Assembly: GCA_026027325.1 (NCBI GenBank)
Contig: JAMSLZ010000002.1
Span: forward strand, 2,170,001-2,234,000
DNA: 64,000 nucleotides
Direction of reading: 5' to 3'
Source of the DNA: Actinomucor elegans
Lineage: Eukaryota; Mucoromycota; Mucoromycetes; Mucorales; Mucoraceae
Below, one piece after another: positions 46,044-57,535 of this stretch. Numbering within the stretch: the first letter of the stretch is position 1; each line of letters opens with the position of its first letter. The notes beneath the pieces are model-generated. The model saw nothing but the letters and a program-made list of their open reading frames with translations. It ran no database searches and was not told the DNA's origin. The position numbers were made by a program, and so were the translations under genes.

Positions 46044-47375
46044 ATGGCGTGCAAATTCTCGAGAATTTTTCTTTTTGTCGCATTCTTTTCAGATTCCATG
46101 TACAAGTACAGTAAGAAACAGCTCATTCCAACTACGGCACAGTTAGATCTCGTCAATGAAACACCAATTACTTTGGGCAGTAAAGGATCTTGTCGAATAC
46201 TCGAATTGCCAACAGAACTATTGATTGAAATATTTGTGTATGCTCAAAACCCAGCCTTGGTAATAACCTGCTCCGATTTCTGGCGTTTGGGTTATTCGCC
46301 TACTTTGCGAATGCAATATTTACTGTATCGGTATGGTCCTACAGCTGTATTAGGTGAAACGTCCATGAAACGAAAGATTGTATCACTTCAGGTGATAGAA
46401 CAGCTACTGAGGTTAAATTATTGCGATCCCAAAGCTGATGGTGATTACTGGTTGTTCACTCAAGCCTGCGAATTGAATCAAGTCTCTTTGGCTCAACATA
46501 TCATACAGGTCACTTTGAAGCTTCATGATTATAGCGCACTGAATCATTTGTGCAATATTGCTGCCATGAAAGGATCTATACCTATTGTTGACTTGTTGGT
46601 CCATGAATTTCATGTAGATATACACCATGGTCAAGATAATGCATTGATGTTGGCTTGCCGAGGAAACCAAGTTGCTTTGGTCAAGCATCTAATATGTGCT
46701 TACAATTGCAACATACACAGTCAAAACGAACTTTATTTACGCAACGCATGTTTGCAAGGATTTGAAAATTTAGTGGTGTTTCTCTTGGAAAGCGGTGCAG
46801 ATGTACATGTATATAACGATGCTGCTCTACAAAGTGCTGCTTACAAAGGGTTTTCGAGCATTGTAAAGCTATTGATCGACGCAGGAGCTCATGCTGATGC
46901 AAATCAAAATGCATGTATTCAATATGCTATTACCAATAGAGATCTTGACGTTGTTAAGCTCTTGATAGAAAATGGCGGTGTCAACCCCCAATGCGGTCAT
47001 GATTGGCCATTGCGCCATGCCTGTCGACTTGGACTAGATGATATTGTCGATTATTTGTTACAAATGATACCCGGAAAAGATAAAGTTAATATGAGAAATG
47101 GAATGCCTTTGAGAGAGGCTATAACGCACGGTAGAGTTTCCACTTTGAGGTTGTTGTTGAACAAGAAGGCCAATCCTAATAGCACAGGTGTTATTCGTGG
47201 TTTGCAGCTTGCTATTAATCCTAAAGTAAAAATCAAAAACAAGGATGCCATGTTTAAGCTATTACTGGAAGCCGGATTGGACATCAGTCAACAGCCGAAT
47301 GATATCTACCAACATTTGATACCAGCATTTGCTTCATTTAACACAAGCGACACGCACGTAGTATCATGGGTTTAA
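46044..47375 (+). CDS. F-box-like ankyrin-repeat protein
   Basis: A single exon of 443 residues. An F-box-like segment sits at residues about 50-85 (RILELPTELLIEIFVYAQNP). It is followed by about seven ankyrin repeats, seen from MKGSIPIVDLLVHEF, GNQVALVKHLICAYNCNI, GFENLVVFLLESGADVHVYN, GFSSIVKLLIDAGAHADANQ and RDLDVVKLLIENGGVN onwards. Such proteins usually act as substrate adaptors of SCF ubiquitin ligases. The first 18 residues are hydrophobic and the sequence before M19 looks like a 3' splice site, so the true start may be M19 (MYKYSKKQ) or on an upstream exon. It is intronless in an intron-rich region. Confidence 0.8.
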   Translation: MACKFSRIFLFVAFFSDSMYKYSKKQLIPTTAQLDLVNETPITLGSKGSCRILELPTELLIEIFVYAQNPALVITCSDFWRLGYSPTLRMQYLLYRYGPTAVLGETSMKRKIVSLQVIEQLLRLNYCDPKADGDYWLFTQACELNQVSLAQHIIQVTLKLHDYSALNHLCNIAAMKGSIPIVDLLVHEFHVDIHHGQDNALMLACRGNQVALVKHLICAYNCNIHSQNELYLRNACLQGFENLVVFLLESGADVHVYNDAALQSAAYKGFSSIVKLLIDAGAHADANQNACIQYAITNRDLDVVKLLIENGGVNPQCGHDWPLRHACRLGLDDIVDYLLQMIPGKDKVNMRNGMPLREAITHGRVSTLRLLLNKKANPNSTGVIRGLQLAINPKVKIKNKDAMFKLLLEAGLDISQQPNDIYQHLIPAFASFNTSDTHVVSWV

Positions 47376-50300
47376 AAAAAAAAGAATACCCTGTGTATAT
47401 AGTACTGTATCTGCATCTATTAATCCTATTTATTGTACATAGCATTTATATACCTTTTAATAAACTATTACCTTTACAATGATCTTGGGTAATCCTCTGG
47501 GAAGCTTTTATTTAGACTAATGAAAGATACAAGACATTAAATGTAAAATTTGAAGTGAATAGGGATTTTATTATGTTATTTATTAATATACATTTAAACT
47601 TTTGAAGTTCAGAATAAGGTCTTTATGGCAAGACTTTAATTGTGTTATAATGCACTTGATTCATTTTAACATCAAATACTGAATAAGAAGTAACATGATG
47701 ATTTTTGCGATATAATATACATATAACACTGTTAGATTCTTGTATTTTGACCGTACCAACAGTACAGCAGTATGATATCAGGTAATATTTTTGACATCTG
47801 CAATCATGCAGTATATAATCTATATCTCGAGCTATGCACCTCCAATATATATATATTTATGAAAGATAATAGTACCCAATGCATATATAATAATTTATAT
47901 GAAAAATAAAAGAGATGAAGTTAAAGAATACAAAAGATTAAAAAAGGTATGTTTTTTTTTGTAGAGAAGCTTTTTGGTTTTATTTATGCGTCCTTAAACT
48001 GTCATGCTGAGGAAACAATAAGACAGGTTTTCAAATTATTAACTGTTATGACTAAAATATGGCGCTATTCTACCATAGAGAACCTCGGATACTTGGTCGA
48101 CAGAGTATGCTGAGAGTTTACCACCAGAAAATACTAGAATTACTCAGTCAAAGCTGCGAAACAGAAAGAAAGGATAAATATTTGTAACTACTGACAACCA
48201 AATTGGAAATCTGTTAGTCTAAAGCAACACGTTATATAACTGACTGTGCTTGCGTGTGCTGATATATCATCAAAACCAAGCTTTCATCAAGATAAAGTAT
48301 TTGGTGGCGGTGTTAGAATCAATCAAGTTGTTGTGCATTATATAGAATGAAATGTTCAGCCTATGAATGCAAACGTACATATGATTAAAGTCTTGCAAAC
48401 TTTTCGGGTCTAGAGCTTAACTTAAAAGACATACTTGACTCTCTCTTCAATCATACACAAATGAAAAGTAACTTTACGCTTCATAAAACAAAAACGATTA
48501 AGTGTTGACTGTATTAATTTCGATACATTTTGCACAAGAAATTTTGACCATAAAATGTCCCACTCCTTGAATCAGTTTCCTTTATACTTCGATAGTCGAC
48601 ATTTACATACAGTATGTAAATATACGCTTAATTATAACCTTATTTATATCAAAATAATTGACGTAATCAACGAATGTTGTCCATACAACAGCATTAGCGA
48701 CGTTAAAAGTCAAAAAATCATCGACGCGTACATATCAATATTGGAATAATACATAGCGAAATTGCGCAGAAAGTAAAAATATTAAAGGACACATCCGTTA
48801 GTACCTAGAAAATATACTATGCTACATGTTCTATTGCCAGCAAGTGATCGATTGACGTATACAATTCAAAATATCTATATTTCTAATAATACGCCTCTGT
48901 AATGTAGTTGTTTGATAACAACAAGTGTCTACATGGCATTCTAATTCTTCCTATTTAGTCGCATTTCTTGTATCTAACTGAAGAAATATTTTCCAAGTTA
49001 AAGGGTTCCGTCAAGAGGATTTATACTCTCATGTAACATGTACACAATATAGAACTTAGAAGCAATGTTCAACATAATGCGTAATATGGGACAGTATTAT
49101 GTTTTTTTAGTGAATAATAGGAAAGTTATACCATTATTTGTTGAGCTGTCTGGAGGAGTTGATTTCAACAGTAGTCCTGACAAGGAAAGAAATGACGAAA
49201 AATGATGATCAAGTAGTCTATAAACATTAAAAGTAAAGAAAACTGGAGGTACTGAACTTCAATATCGTCAGGGCTGACCGTTTTGCGAGGTAATTAGCAT
49301 ACAATCTTTAAAATGGGCGTGTATTTACACGGTACTATGCGATATCGAGACAAAAGCGCTACATATATTCAAGGTCTCAACTTATCTAATCTGGTATTGA
49401 ATAATAATAACATAATATTTAATAGATCTCAAGCTGTGCAATATATAGATCTTGGTCTTTTCTTTTACATTAATAAACAAACCGCGTATTCAGTGCGATT
49501 GAATTGCTGTAGTCTCTTTTGAAGTAGAAACCATTTTATATTCTATTTAACTCTCAATAGTATCCTTGATCAAATTAGTAAAAAAAAATTATCATGTAAA
49601 GTCAAGTTTTTATTAAACTTTTTAGAGATGACACATCGCGGAGAGATAGGGCTTGGATATAAGTATATATATTATGAATGAGATCTAACATTTTCCATTA
49701 ATACATTTAACCTTGTGAATTTACGTGAATTACATCACCGAAATTTTGCATAGTTATGCTCAGTTTTATAAAAATTTATTGATAGACTTAATTGCATGAA
49801 TTTTGTTCAAATATTAAGCTCAACGAAATTCATTCAAATTCATAGTGACAAAAAATTGCGCGATTCACAATTAAATTAAATAAAACTGAATGATTTTCCG
49901 TAGTGCAGCAAGAAGACCTTGTACTCCATTGTTGTCTGCCAATTATGGTGGCAGTCTAATGCATTTTCGTCGACTATCGAGTATTACAAAGACAATTGGA
50001 GGTGCAATCAACTATAAATAAAGCTTAATGATATCCAAGAGTCAATACTTAAAATGAGCATCAACAAGACCTATAAAGACTTAATATATGCATATAATGG
50101 TACAAATAGCAGTTGATATATCTCAGGTTCTATTGCATTTTGTTTGTTGAAAAGTTTATCTTTTATTTTTTTATAGATACAATCATGCTTCCAGTTTTTG
50201 TATTTCATAAAATATCAAATGAACGCTAATGTACTCGTTTGTTAGATGAATGTATGTTATAATGCATGGTTCTTAAATGGGGCTTGTAAGCAAATCTCGG

Positions 50301-51765
50301 AGTTTAAAGGAATTTGAGGCCCCTTTCCCCATTTTCTGTGATATCCCCAACTATAGATCTCAATTGATTCTGGTTTAAAGTCACATTTGATTCATGGTAC
50401 ATGTTTAAAACGAATTGCTGTATCTTCTAATGCCATTGCTTTGTTGAATCTGGGTAGATATAGTATACTGTCAATAATTAGTATACATTACATTTACACA
50501 TTATATATATTTATTTTTCCATTAACAGATTATCAGTTTCGATCGAATGTTGCATTTAATAAAATACTCTTAATCAAATTGCGTCAATGTATCTTCTAGC
50601 ACTCATATTCAAATAAAATATAACAAAAAAAAGTTATATTTGTCAGTCATTAGCAATGAATTATAAATACCTCATATAAACCAGTCATTGTAATTCATTG
50701 ATCTTTTGTTCAATCTTGACCCAATGTTGCAACTGATTAGTCATCTTTGTTCAACATGAGTTGTGGCATCGGATACAGTGTAAATCTAAATCCGGAAGGA
50801 ATTATTTTATAGTATTCCATGTTACTTAACTTTTATGAAATGAACGGACCTTTAGTTTAATTAAGATAGTTTCAAAGATGAAACAAGATTCCTGCCAAGT
50901 AGGTGCAGGTTTTGACTTGTCACATACCAGTCATTGTAGTGACTATAGAATCAATGAGAAACAACACAACATTATGACTGCACCGGCGTTCAATTGGATG
51001 GCCAAATTCGTCATCTGCCAAGTTGCTCGTGTAACTTTACTTTTGATCGCGGTCACTCAAAAAACTGACACTAATACAGAACTTGTGCCTTGTTACGGAA
51101 GAGATCAAAAGCGTGAAAACAACGTTTTGCCTTTTTTCTTTTTTTTTTTTCTTTTTTTTTTCTCTCTTACAAGATTGTAAATATTGTAAGCTTCCATTTG
51201 TTTACAACACTAAAATTTGACAGGTCAAATGTTTCAATGAATTTCATGCCTTGACTTGCATATTCCCGCTTTTTTTTTTTTTTTTTTTTCTATCGTGGAA
51301 CTTTTTTAAAATAGACTTTCCCGCTACAATGTCTACTGGGATAGGAAATGCTCTGATCCAGACCCCTTTTTTTCAGAAACAATGAGGCTGTATTCCTGCA
51401 GTGATACAACTCTTGCTCGGGGGATGAAAAAATAATACGTACCTACCCAACCAAAAAGAAAACTTGCCCCTTTTAGTTAAACCTTCAGTGGTTTTTGAGA
51501 CAGATATTTCAATCGGCAATTGATTTATTATCAATGACCTAAGCACGCTCTTGGTCAATCAAACCCCATGCTAAATGAAAAAATTAGGTCATCAATTACA
51601 AATAAACACGCAATGAATTAAATATGCAAAAATGACTATAGGCGAATTTTATTACAAGTATGATACAAATGATATAAGGGAGAAATAAAATAAAAAGTGT
51701 CTGTAATAGAAGAGAATTTATATGTAGGATGATATTAGACCGACTTGATTGGTTCAATATGAGAT
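47376..51765. repeat. 4.4-kb gene-free region with degenerate repeat copy
   Basis: No exon chain was found on either strand. The segment about 50378-50774 carries two blocks (GGTTTAAAGTCACATTTGAT and, about 320 bp on, TTGATCTTTTGTTCAATCTT). Both recur in the same order at 58465-58650, so they belong to one decayed element family. Pyrimidine tracts lie at about 51138-51167 and 51271-51289. The ORF at 50878-51180 has no family and ends in a T tract. Confidence 0.5.
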
Positions 51766-52750
51766 TTAAAGAGCTCTTTTGAAAGATTCTTGGAAAGTAG
51801 GAATCTGCTGACGGAATGCATAGGATGTCAGATTGGGATTGCTTGACAGGATACTTCGAGCAGAAGATGATCTCAATGGAGGTAATTGAATAGGAAAGCG
51901 CACCACAGGTTCAGCACAAAACTTGCTAAAGCCTTGAAGTGCTTCGTATTCATCTGCAGTGACATCGACGCCTTCTATCTTGATATCTTCTTCGATAGAA
52001 AGGGGTGACATTTGTCTTTCGTCATCGTCATCCTCTGTGCAAGAATCTAATTGCTGAATAGGAGCTGCAAGTTCAATATAGGAAAGACGTCGTTTTTCAT
52101 TGTTACGGCTATAGTATTGTTTTCGTCTTGTGTCTGAAGAAGAATAGTCCGCAGTAGGTGGTACAGAGCTGACTGGAGATCGTGGTGGAGAAAACGTGGA
52201 ATGATGTGAGTATGATGACACAGAATATTGAGGTGAGGCCATCATAGTGCATTGACGTGGTGAATAGTATCTTTGTTCATTATAGTGTCTAATATAGTCT
52301 TCTTCTTGAAGTGATGTAGGAGATGGGGGAGAATGATAATACATGGGATGGTAATTGTCCATGGCAGAGACGTGCATCAATGAATTATTATTATCTTCAG
52401 GCACAGAAACAGGCGATGATGATTTGCCTTCAAAAGAAGAATCGGAGGCTTCTTTCTTTTTAGTGCGAGAATGCGTATGAGTATGTTGCATCATATTATC
52501 AAATCGACTAAACATGCGATCACAATTGGGTACCACACATTTGAAAGGTTTCTATAATAAAATGTCAATTAGTTTACCGAATTGATGATACACATTTTCG
52601 CCGTACCTCTCCAGTATGTTTACGAGCATGTCTTGCTAAATGTTCGCTTCGAGTAAAGACCATGTCACAGTTACCAAAGCCAGTACAACGAAATAGCTTG
52701 GGTTCAGATCGACGTGTTGGACTTCTTTTCTTTTGAGAGAGTGCTGGCAT
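51766..52750 (-). CDS. C2H2 transcription factor, Msn2/4-like fingers
   Basis: Two exons, 52607-52750 and 51766-52551 (930 nt, 309 residues). Two adjacent C2H2 fingers lie at the N-terminus (residues about 20-75). Finger 1 is [20 protein letters not shown] with RHARKH. The linker is TGEKPF. Finger 2 is [19 protein letters not shown] with a THTHS end. The contact residues RSEHLARH in finger 1 and RFDNMMQH in finger 2 resemble fungal Msn2/Msn4-type factors that bind stress elements (AGGGG). The remaining 230 residues are Ser/Tyr/Pro-rich, with SP motifs and a [14 protein letters not shown] segment, likely a regulatory region. The intron falls between the fingers. Confidence 0.87.
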
Positions 52751-52999
52751 TTATGTAATAAAAATAAGATGAAAAAGAAAAAGAAGAGAAAAAGAAAAAA
52801 AAGGGACGCTTAAAAATATTTTTTTTTCTTCTTCGGGACTCGCTTTCAAATAGTTTTTCCACTATGATACACGGGCGTCATGCAACCAGTCCAGGGCAAA
52901 AAAAAAAAAAAATTTTTTTTCTCTTTCATAGTCGGGGAAAAACGTCAGATAAAAAAAAAACGATGTATCTCAGTTTAGGCAAGGTATATAGTCATGATT

Positions 53000-55147
53000 T
53001 CATATTTTATTCATTTCTAATAAAGTAACAGCTCCATCATATCTAAATAGTAAAACTTTAATAATACAATAACAATAACACTTTTTTGTACTACGGCATA
53101 CCTTGCGTTTTGACCATATCTTTGCGACGTGATACAAATGGCTTCTGGACCTAACGAACCGACCTGAGATCCAAACCGTGCCTAACAAATCGTGTTGAGC
53201 AAGTGCGTTTCAGGCACAAGCAAGTTACTTACCAAGATAACTCGATTATTCCGAATGCACTTAATTTCTTTGTTGAACTTCCATTGATAGACACGTCCAT
53301 TCTCTGGATAAAAAAGCGTCAATATCAATGTATCCATTTATGTCAAATACAAACCTTTTTCTGACATGGGTTCGCCTATCCAAATGCCACCTTGTCGCTT
53401 GTCACCAAAGAAAGATAGCGACTGACCTAGATGACCTGCATTGGTACGACCTTTAATCATAGTCATCATACCATGTTCCATATCAAAGTCGGCGACAACC
53501 CCCTTTTTTCCTATTATTTGATTCCAATCATAGATTCGTACAGTGCCTGCCTGCCAAAACTTTTGTAATCCGACTCGTGTTCCCTAAATCAATTAGTTAA
53601 GGTTCAATTGAATTCATTATACCTACTTCTGAAGGACTAGAGATAGCTATCATTTCATGATTGGCGTCTGTGGCTAGTACGCTATTTCAGGATGATGAAT
53701 GGATTCTTTTTAGTAACAAATTATTTAAATCACAGTGAAACTTTTTTTTTTTTACCTTCCGTATTGTTGGAATTCCCTAGAACCCGACATGGTCCATCTC
53801 AATTGTCGTGTATAACGATCAAAAGCATAGATTCGACCCACACGTTGCTCATTGGTGGAGTAACCTGGAGCACCTATCAAAATAGTATCTTGGACAATCA
53901 AGAACGAATGTCCAAAATGATCATACGGTCTCATATTAGGGTTTTCAAAACGCATGTCTGGTTGAGTAAGCACTTGTGGTTGGTCTTGATAGGTAACACG
54001 AGCACCCTGCTGACTCTTGAACACATAAACTACTCCTACCTAATATTAAACGATGTCTTATTAGTTAAATGAATTGATGAAAGCACAGTAAGTTTAGCAG
54101 AAATCATTCTGATATATATGTATATGTATATATAAAGAGAGGCCTCTCTTCAATCAGAAAATCTACTAGTGATATGCAAATACTTGCCTGTGGTTGGTTC
54201 CCAACAGAACATAAGGGACAACCAATCACCAAGTCTTTATAGCCGTCGTGATCAACATCGATCCCCGCTAAAACCGTACCTTGCAAGTTATGGGACTGGA
54301 GCTGAATTCGGATACTAGGCTGCCGCAATAGCCCGATGTTGGCTTGACCAAAATAAATGTCGACACGCCCATGGCCTTGAAAAGGGGTTGAGACAGCCAG
54401 ATCATCAATTCCATCTTGGTTCATATCAAGCACAGCCATTGACCAACCAAATCGACCGTGAGCTAAATTGCCCTCCAATATAACTTGTGATAAATTGCGA
54501 ATATCATGCTGGACGTGAGCTGATTCTCTGTTGGGTATCATACTATTAGCACTATTCAAGACAAACACAGCACCTGTTTTTTCATGCTGATAATAAGGCG
54601 CTGAGATGGCTACGTCCAATTGGCCGTTGCCGTTAAAATCCCCAGAGACCACTCGATGCCCCACTCGTGCAGAAGACATGGGTATACTAAGGGTAATTCC
54701 GGATATATCTTGATTTTCAAGTGATATGCATTTCTTTACTAGTTGCTGCTGCTGCTGTTGCTGGCCTAGTGGTGCTTGAAGAAAAGGTATCTTTGTTAGT
54801 TCTGGTACGGTATTAACAACAGGCAGTAATGATTCTTCAGTGCTGCTTTGTTTATCTTTTTTGTTGACAGTAATAGTAAGAACACCAGCATGATAGTCTT
54901 GATAAACGGAATCAGGCAATGACTGAGGTTGAATTCTGTGAGTTGCTCCTGTTAAACACTGTCTAGACGCATTATAGGATGTATAAAAATAATCAGCACA
55001 TAATGTATCAGGGTGACCGGAACTTGCTCCATGTTCAAATGCATCGATTAAATGAGGATAACAATCAGTGACACTACCAGACATATCCTCTAAACCTTTA
55101 TCATATATACATATATTAGCCAGTAAAACACTCTTCCGATGTTTACA

Positions 55148-55192
<45 letters not shown>

Positions 55193-56204
55193 TCCTTTAT
55201 AATAATCATAAAACTGTTCAATCAAAAAAGGACTCTTCGATCCATAATAGCCAAACATCAATTGGCCAAACTCGACATCGATCTTGGAAGCAGCAAAGGC
55301 CGCTGTCATACAATACTGAATATGAGATTCTAAAGGGACTTTTCGATCCAAAGCAACATATGCTTCAGAGCCATACAACCGTGTATAGATTTCAATAATA
55401 TCCTTGATTGGGACCTGCCAAGTTTCATTTAGATAGGACAGTTTATTCGAATGTCTGAGCGTAAATTCAGCGCCTGCATCAGCAGCCAAATGAGCTTCTT
55501 GTTGATTACCATGGAAATCAGAGTTTGCCATAGCTACGATAAAATAATCTTGCAAGCCACTTAGGCTATGCCATTTTACATCAGCCATACCGTGTGACAT
55601 GATGGCAAATATAAAAGATATCAAGCCCTATTATAGATTGAATCAGAACAATGAATGTATTTTATCATTGTCTACTTGCTTTAACATGATTATCTGTATG
55701 AAACCGGTCAGGAGGATACACTTCACGTACATAGTTTACAGCTGTCTTGATAAATGCTGGCCAATGAGCTAAATAACTAGATTAATTATTTTGGCCTTTT
55801 TTTTATTTATTTTTATTTTATTGTTCACCATCTTCTGATTGCTGGTTGTTACCAAGACATTGATATCCCCTATGTTTAAAGATCAGAAATCATTACAATG
55901 TTTCATCAAAGTAGCTTACCAATCTGGAAAGAACGAGCCTGCTTGCGTATAACTAGCGGAATCTAACATATCATCTTTATAAGCTTTTTGGATATTTGAT
56001 TTGGGTATAAAGTCCTCTAAAGACCGAAAAGTGATTTCATTGTGCACGGCACTATAGAATTTTCATATTTAATTGCTGCTTTATCAAACTGAGCTTTTCT
56101 TTTTTTTTATTATTTATTATTCATTGTTACATTCCGCAAGCTTTCAGTGTTGAACATTGCATCAGAAAGAATATTGGCATAAACCAATAGTGAACAAGTA
56201 ACAT
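53000..56204 (-). CDS. Secreted GPI-specific phospholipase D
   Basis: Twelve exons: 56131-56204, 55920-56051, 55829-55869, 55680-55768, 55192-55627, 54188-55095, 53756-54039, 53627-53681, 53355-53583, 53233-53303, 53102-53181, 53000-53042; total 2442 nt, 813 residues (human GPLD1 840). A signal peptide (MLLVHYWFMPIFFLMQCSTL, cut near A-C) leads to CGIAVHNEITFRSL and SFFPDWGYQC. The zinc-dependent catalytic part follows (FAIMSHGMADVKWHSL, DFHGNQQEAHLAADAG, KSPFLIEQFYDYY). The C-terminal half is an FG-GAP beta-propeller (SGDFNGNGQLDVAISAPYY, DMNQDGIDDLAVSTPF, DVDHDGYKDLVIGCP). It cleaves GPI anchors. Intron 4 (55628-55679) has a GC donor; intron 6 is best explained the same way. Intron 5 holds a 39-nt T run. 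Confidence 0.9.
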
Positions 56205-56593
56205 ACTATAAAAATAAAGAGAGAGAGAGAGAGTGCGTGAGAGAGAGAGAGAGAGAGAAAGACAAAGAGAAAGAAGGGTAGTTGTATTAATATAAAAATA
56301 AGAGATTATCACTGGCCCAAGAAAACGCGTTAAACCGATAACGGCAAGCTTTATACCCTGCACCATATTTCTCACATAGAACTAATAATAGCTTGATCTA
56401 GTTGCATATCATGCATTTTTTACTGATCGCAGAATGACTAGATACGCTTAACTTTCGTGAACAAGATAGATACCATGTTCGGCATTAACACTTATGAAAC
56501 ACATCAAAGCGCGTTATTATCATGCAGATTAATGATAAAGAGGGTAATATTTTGAACTTTTATTATAGTACATTGTGTGTGTGTGTGTTTTTT
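56205..56593. repeat. Spacer with (GA)n run
   Basis: Interrupted GA repeats lie at about 56219-56258, just upstream of the GPI-PLD start, and a TG run lies at about 56575-56588, at the 3' end of the DHODH gene. Confidence 0.6.
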
Positions 56594-57535
56594 TTACAAG
56601 GTCTTGACCTTGCCACGGAAATCGTCGAGCTTCTTGTAACCCTTAGCGATCATAATATCGCTCAATTCCTTGACAATACGAGCAAAGACAGTAGGTCCTT
56701 CTTCCTTCAAAGTAGTACCGATTTGAACAGCACTAGCACCAGCCAAGACATGGAGGAAAACTTCCTTACCAGATGTAACACCACCAACACCAATCACTTG
56801 CTTAGTGGGTAAGCGACGGTAAAAAGCATTGACGTTAGCCAAAGCAGTGTTCAAAACCATCAAACCACCCAAACCACCAAAGCCATCCTTGGGCTTAATC
56901 AAAGCTTGTTCAGTCTCAAAATCAATGGCCAAACCGTTACCGACCGAGTTGATACAAGTGACATAAGCCAAATTATCAAATTTGTTGAAAACGGCAGCAG
57001 CAGCGTCAAAATGAGCAATGTCAAAGTAAGGTGGCAACTTGATACCAAAAGGCTTCTTAATCAAAGGAGCCAATACATTCAACGCGTTTTCCATGGCTTC
57101 AATATCATAGCCCAACTGGGGCTTACCAGGCACGTTGGGACAAGAAAAGTTGACTTCAAGAACACAAGGTAAATCAGCAGCAACAAAAGCTTCACACATC
57201 TTGACATTATCAGCCAACGATAAACCAGAGAGAGAGATAAACAAAGGCTTCTTGCTGCTGTAGTCGTAGTTTTTGGCAAAGTTCAAGTAGTATTCGTAAC
57301 CTTCGTTGGGAAGACCCATCGAGTTGATAGAACCCAAACCACCGGGCAAAGGCAAGTAACGAGGTGAGGGGTTACCTTCGCGGTATTCATAGGTGGCCGA
57401 TTTGGTAATGAGTGAACCAGACTCACTTTCAATCATCAACTTCAAATCAGCCTCGGTTTGACAACAGACACCAGAGGCGTTGAAAAGAAGGTTAGGAAGT
57501 TCAAGTCCTGCGATGGTGGTTGAAAGATCGGCCAT
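56594..57535 (-). CDS. URA1: Dihydroorotate dehydrogenase, class 1A (fumarate-type)
   Basis: A single uninterrupted exon of 313 residues, no targeting peptide. The active-site loop VNFSCPNVPGKPQLGYD has the catalytic Cys of class 1 enzymes. Other family blocks are LFNASGVCCQTEADL, SINSMGLPNEGYEYYL, GIKLPPYFD, TCINSVGNGLAID, GGLGGLMVLNTALANV, IGVGGVTSGKE and SAVQIGTTL. Class 1A is the soluble, fumarate-reducing form of Firmicutes and of Saccharomyces Ura1. Most eukaryotes instead use the mitochondrial class 2 enzyme tied to the quinone pool. It makes orotate for pyrimidine synthesis and can work without respiration. It is intronless while nearly all neighbours have several introns, consistent with origin by transfer. 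A poly-T tract lies about 90 bp upstream. Confidence 0.95.
   Translation of the reverse strand: MADLSTTIAGLELPNLLFNASGVCCQTEADLKLMIESESGSLITKSATYEYREGNPSPRYLPLPGGLGSINSMGLPNEGYEYYLNFAKNYDYSSKKPLFISLSGLSLADNVKMCEAFVAADLPCVLEVNFSCPNVPGKPQLGYDIEAMENALNVLAPLIKKPFGIKLPPYFDIAHFDAAAAVFNKFDNLAYVTCINSVGNGLAIDFETEQALIKPKDGFGGLGGLMVLNTALANVNAFYRRLPTKQVIGVGGVTSGKEVFLHVLAGASAVQIGTTLKEEGPTVFARIVKELSDIMIAKGYKKLDDFRGKVKTL

Noticed and set aside
50878..51180. 100-codon ORF with several Cys and a poly-Phe end
   Set aside because: The C-terminus is only a translated T tract and the Cys spacing is irregular; no exon partners.
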